Assembly (NCBI GenBank): GCA_032718475.1
Contig: JAUCBJ010009143.1
Location: forward strand, 62,001 to 126,000
Length of the DNA: 64,000 nt
DNA from: Nemertoderma westbladi
Lineage: Eukaryota > Xenacoelomorpha > Nemertodermatida > Nemertodermatidae
Reading direction: 5' to 3'
Shown: positions 61,851 to 64,000 of the stretch, in pieces
How the letters are laid out: the number at the start of each line of letters is the position of its first letter
Numbering within the stretch: the first letter of the stretch is position 1
Position numbers and translations under genes: made by a program
The notes under the pieces: model-generated
Database searches by the model: none
Told to the model about the DNA's origin: nothing
Seen by the model: only the letters and a program-made list of their open reading frames with translations

Positions 61851-64000
61851 CAGCTCTCCCGATTAATCCACCTTCTACTTCCGCACACTCGAAGCCTCAT
61901 CAACTGGGCCAGCAGCTCTCCCGATTATTCCACCTTCTACTTCCGCACACTCGAAGCCTCATCAACTGGGCCAGCAGCTCTCCAAGTTAATTTACCTTCT
62001 ACTTCCACACACTCGATGCCTCATCAACTGGGCCAGCAGCTCTCCAAATTAATATACCTTCTACTTCCGCACACTCGAAGCCTCTGCAACTGTGCCAGCA
62101 TCTCTCCAAATTAATTTACCTTCTACTTCCGCACGCTCAAAGCCTCATCAACTGGGCCAGCAGCTCTCCAAGTTAATTTACCTTCTACTTCCACACACTC
62201 GATGCCTCATCAACTGGGCCAGCAGCTCTCCAAATTAATTTACCTTCTACTTCCGCACGCTCAAAGCCTCATCAACTGGGCCAGCAGCTCTCCCGATTAT
62301 TCAACCTTCTACTTCCGCACACTCGAAGCCTCATCAACTGGGCCAGCAGCTCTCCAAGTTAATTTACCTTCTACTTCCACTCACTCGTAAGCCTCAGCAA
62401 CTGGGCCAGCAGCTCTCCAAATTAATTTACCTTCTACTTCCGCACGCTCGAAGCCTCATCAACTGGGCCAACAGCTCTCCAAGTTAATTTACCTTCTACT
62501 TCCACACACTCGATGCCTCATCAACTGGGCCAGCAGCTCTCCAAATTAATTTACCTTCTACTTCCGCACGCTCGAAGCCTCATCAACTGGGCCAGCAGCT
62601 CTCCCGATTATTCAACCTTCTACTTCCGCACACTCGAAGCCTCATCAACTGGGCCAGCAGCTCTCCAAGTTAATTTACCTTCTACTTCCACTCACTCGTA
62701 AGCCTCAGCAACTGGGCCAGCAGCTCTCCAAATTAATGTACCTTCTACTTCCACACACTCGATGGCTCATCAACTGGGCCAGCAGCTCTCCAAATTAATT
62801 TACCTTCTACTTCCGCACAGTCGATGCCTCATCAACTGGGCCACCAGCTCTCCCGATTATTCCACCTTCTACTTCCGCACACTCGAAGCCTCGGCAACTG
62901 GGCCACCACCTCCCCCGATTAATCCACCTTCAACTTCTGCACATTGGAAGCCCGGCAACTGGGCCATCAGCTCTCCCGATTAATCTACCTTCTACTTCCG
63001 CACGCTCGAAGCCTCATCAACTGGGCCAGCAGCTCTCCCGATTATTCAACCTTCTACTTCCGCACACTCGAAGCCTCATCAACTGGGCCAGCAGCTCTCC
63101 AAATTAATTTACCTTCTACTTCCGCACACTCGAAGCCTCTACAACTGGGCCAGCAGCTCTCCCAATTATTCAACCTTCTACTTCCGCACACTCGAAGCCT
63201 CATCAACTGGGCCAGCAGCTCTCCAAGTTAATTTACCTTCTACTTCCACACACTCGATGCCTCATCAACTGGGCCAGCAGCTCTCCAAATTAATTTACCT
63301 TCTACTTCCGCACACTCGATGCCTCATCAACTGGGCCAGCAGCTCTCCCGATTAATTCACCTTCTACTTCCGCACACTCGAAGCCTCAGCATCTGGGCCA
63401 GCAGCTCTCCAGATTAATTTACCTTCTACTTCCGCACACTCGAAGCCTCAGCAACTGGGCCACCAGCTCTCCCGATTAATCCACCTTCTACTTCCGCACA
63501 CTCAAAGCCTCAGCAACTGGGCCAGCAGCTCTCCCGATTAATCCACCTTCTACTTCCGCTCACTCGAAAGCCTCAGCAACTGGGCCACCAGCTCTCCCGA
63601 TTAATCCACCTTCTACTTCCGCACACTCGAAGCCTCAGCAACTGGGCCAGCAGCTCTCCAGATTAATTTACCTTCTTCTTCCACTCACTCGAAAGCCTCA
63701 GCAACTGGGCCAGCAGCTCTCCCGATTAATCCACCTTCTACTTCCGCACACTCGAAAGCCTCAGCAACTGGGCCAGCAGCTCTCCCGATTAATCCACCTT
63801 CTACTTACGCACACTCGAAGCCTCAGCAACTGGGCCAGCAGTTCTCCCGATTATTCCACCTTCTACTTCCGCACACTCAAAGCCTCATCAACTGGGCCAG
63901 CAGCTCTCCAGATTAATTTACCTTCTTCTTCCGCTCACTCGAAAGCCTCAGCAACTGGGCCAGCAGCTCTCCCGATTAATTTACCTTCTACTTCCGCACA

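Larger units (their letters stand above)
46271..64000. repeat. SatB: 62-bp minisatellite array with higher-order structure
   Basis: About 285 head-to-tail units fill the last 17.7 kb and continue past the window end. The commonest unit has CTTCTACTTCCGCACACTCG, AAGCCTCAGCAACTGGGCCA, then GCAGCTCTCCCGATTAATCC plus AC: 62 bp, with a 63-bp form carrying GAAAGCC. The plus strand is C-rich (about 25 C to 10 G per unit), with three CpG per unit. Variant types differ at CAGCAACT/CATCAACT, GCAGCTC/CCAGCTC and CCCGATTAATCC/CCAAATTAATTT. Variant order is not random; see the higher-order repeat entries. Numerous open frames of 60-156 codons are by-products of the repeat and are not genes. Confidence 0.97.

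Noticed and set aside
46271-64000. CRISPR-like array or repeat-protein gene in SatB
   Set aside because: Units are contiguous, with no spacers. The 62-bp period is not divisible by three, and the open frames shift with the repeat, so they are by-products.
1-64000. Host protein-coding genes, tRNAs or rRNAs
   Set aside because: All long frames are explained by BEL/Pao, LINE or satellite sequence. I saw no cloverleaf-type tRNA or rRNA block by eye, although a covariance search could not be run.

Overview
This window looks like repeat-rich, probably heterochromatic DNA from an invertebrate animal. I found no convincing host gene, tRNA or rRNA. Almost everything recognisable is transposon or satellite. 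The main elements are BEL/Pao LTR retrotransposons, a group known only from animals (retropepsin of the DUF1758 type, reverse transcriptase, peptidase_A17/RNase H region, H2C2 integrase, DUF5641). With them are a CR1/jockey-like LINE and two unrelated tandem-repeat arrays. I cannot name the phylum from the sequence.

Layout, left to right. (1) 1-15389 and 22522 to about 24280: a decayed minus-strand BEL/Pao element, here called family A copy 1 (A1). A CR1/jockey-like LINE (4209-9698) sits inside its pol, and a complete younger BEL/Pao element, family C (15390-22521), sits inside its 5' leader/LTR region. Family C has 453/452-bp LTRs that differ by one A in an A-run, a 5-bp target duplication, primer-binding and polypurine sites and an open 1,901-codon gag-pol, so it is very young. 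(2) 24541-25162: a short 25-bp tandem repeat and the N-terminal zinc-finger fragment of a second LINE. (3) 25163-30941: a 48-bp satellite (SatA) split by a 4.6-kb plus-strand chimera. The chimera joins a second, LTR-less family A copy (A2) to a coiled-coil gag-like fragment. (4) 30942-46270: a 15.3-kb unit bounded by 863-bp near-identical direct repeats. It contains a minus-strand BEL/Pao polyprotein of 2,688 residues (family B), a 2.2-kb leader with short repeats, and 3.4 kb downstream of pol holding small or broken coding stretches of unknown function. (5) 46271 to the window end: a 62-bp minisatellite (SatB), at least 17.7 kb and about 285 units, with higher-order structure.

The two family A copies date and explain each other. 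Comparing them fixes the LINE insertion point to within a few bases, shows that A1 has a stop codon in the catalytic YMDD tyrosine codon of RT, and shows that A2 has a separate nonsense change between protease and RT. Only family C, and possibly family B, look able to make a full polyprotein. The most unexpected sequence-level signal is a strong, strand-specific excess of 5'-splice-site-like AG|GTAAG motifs inside the coding strand of families A and B, absent from family C and the LINE.
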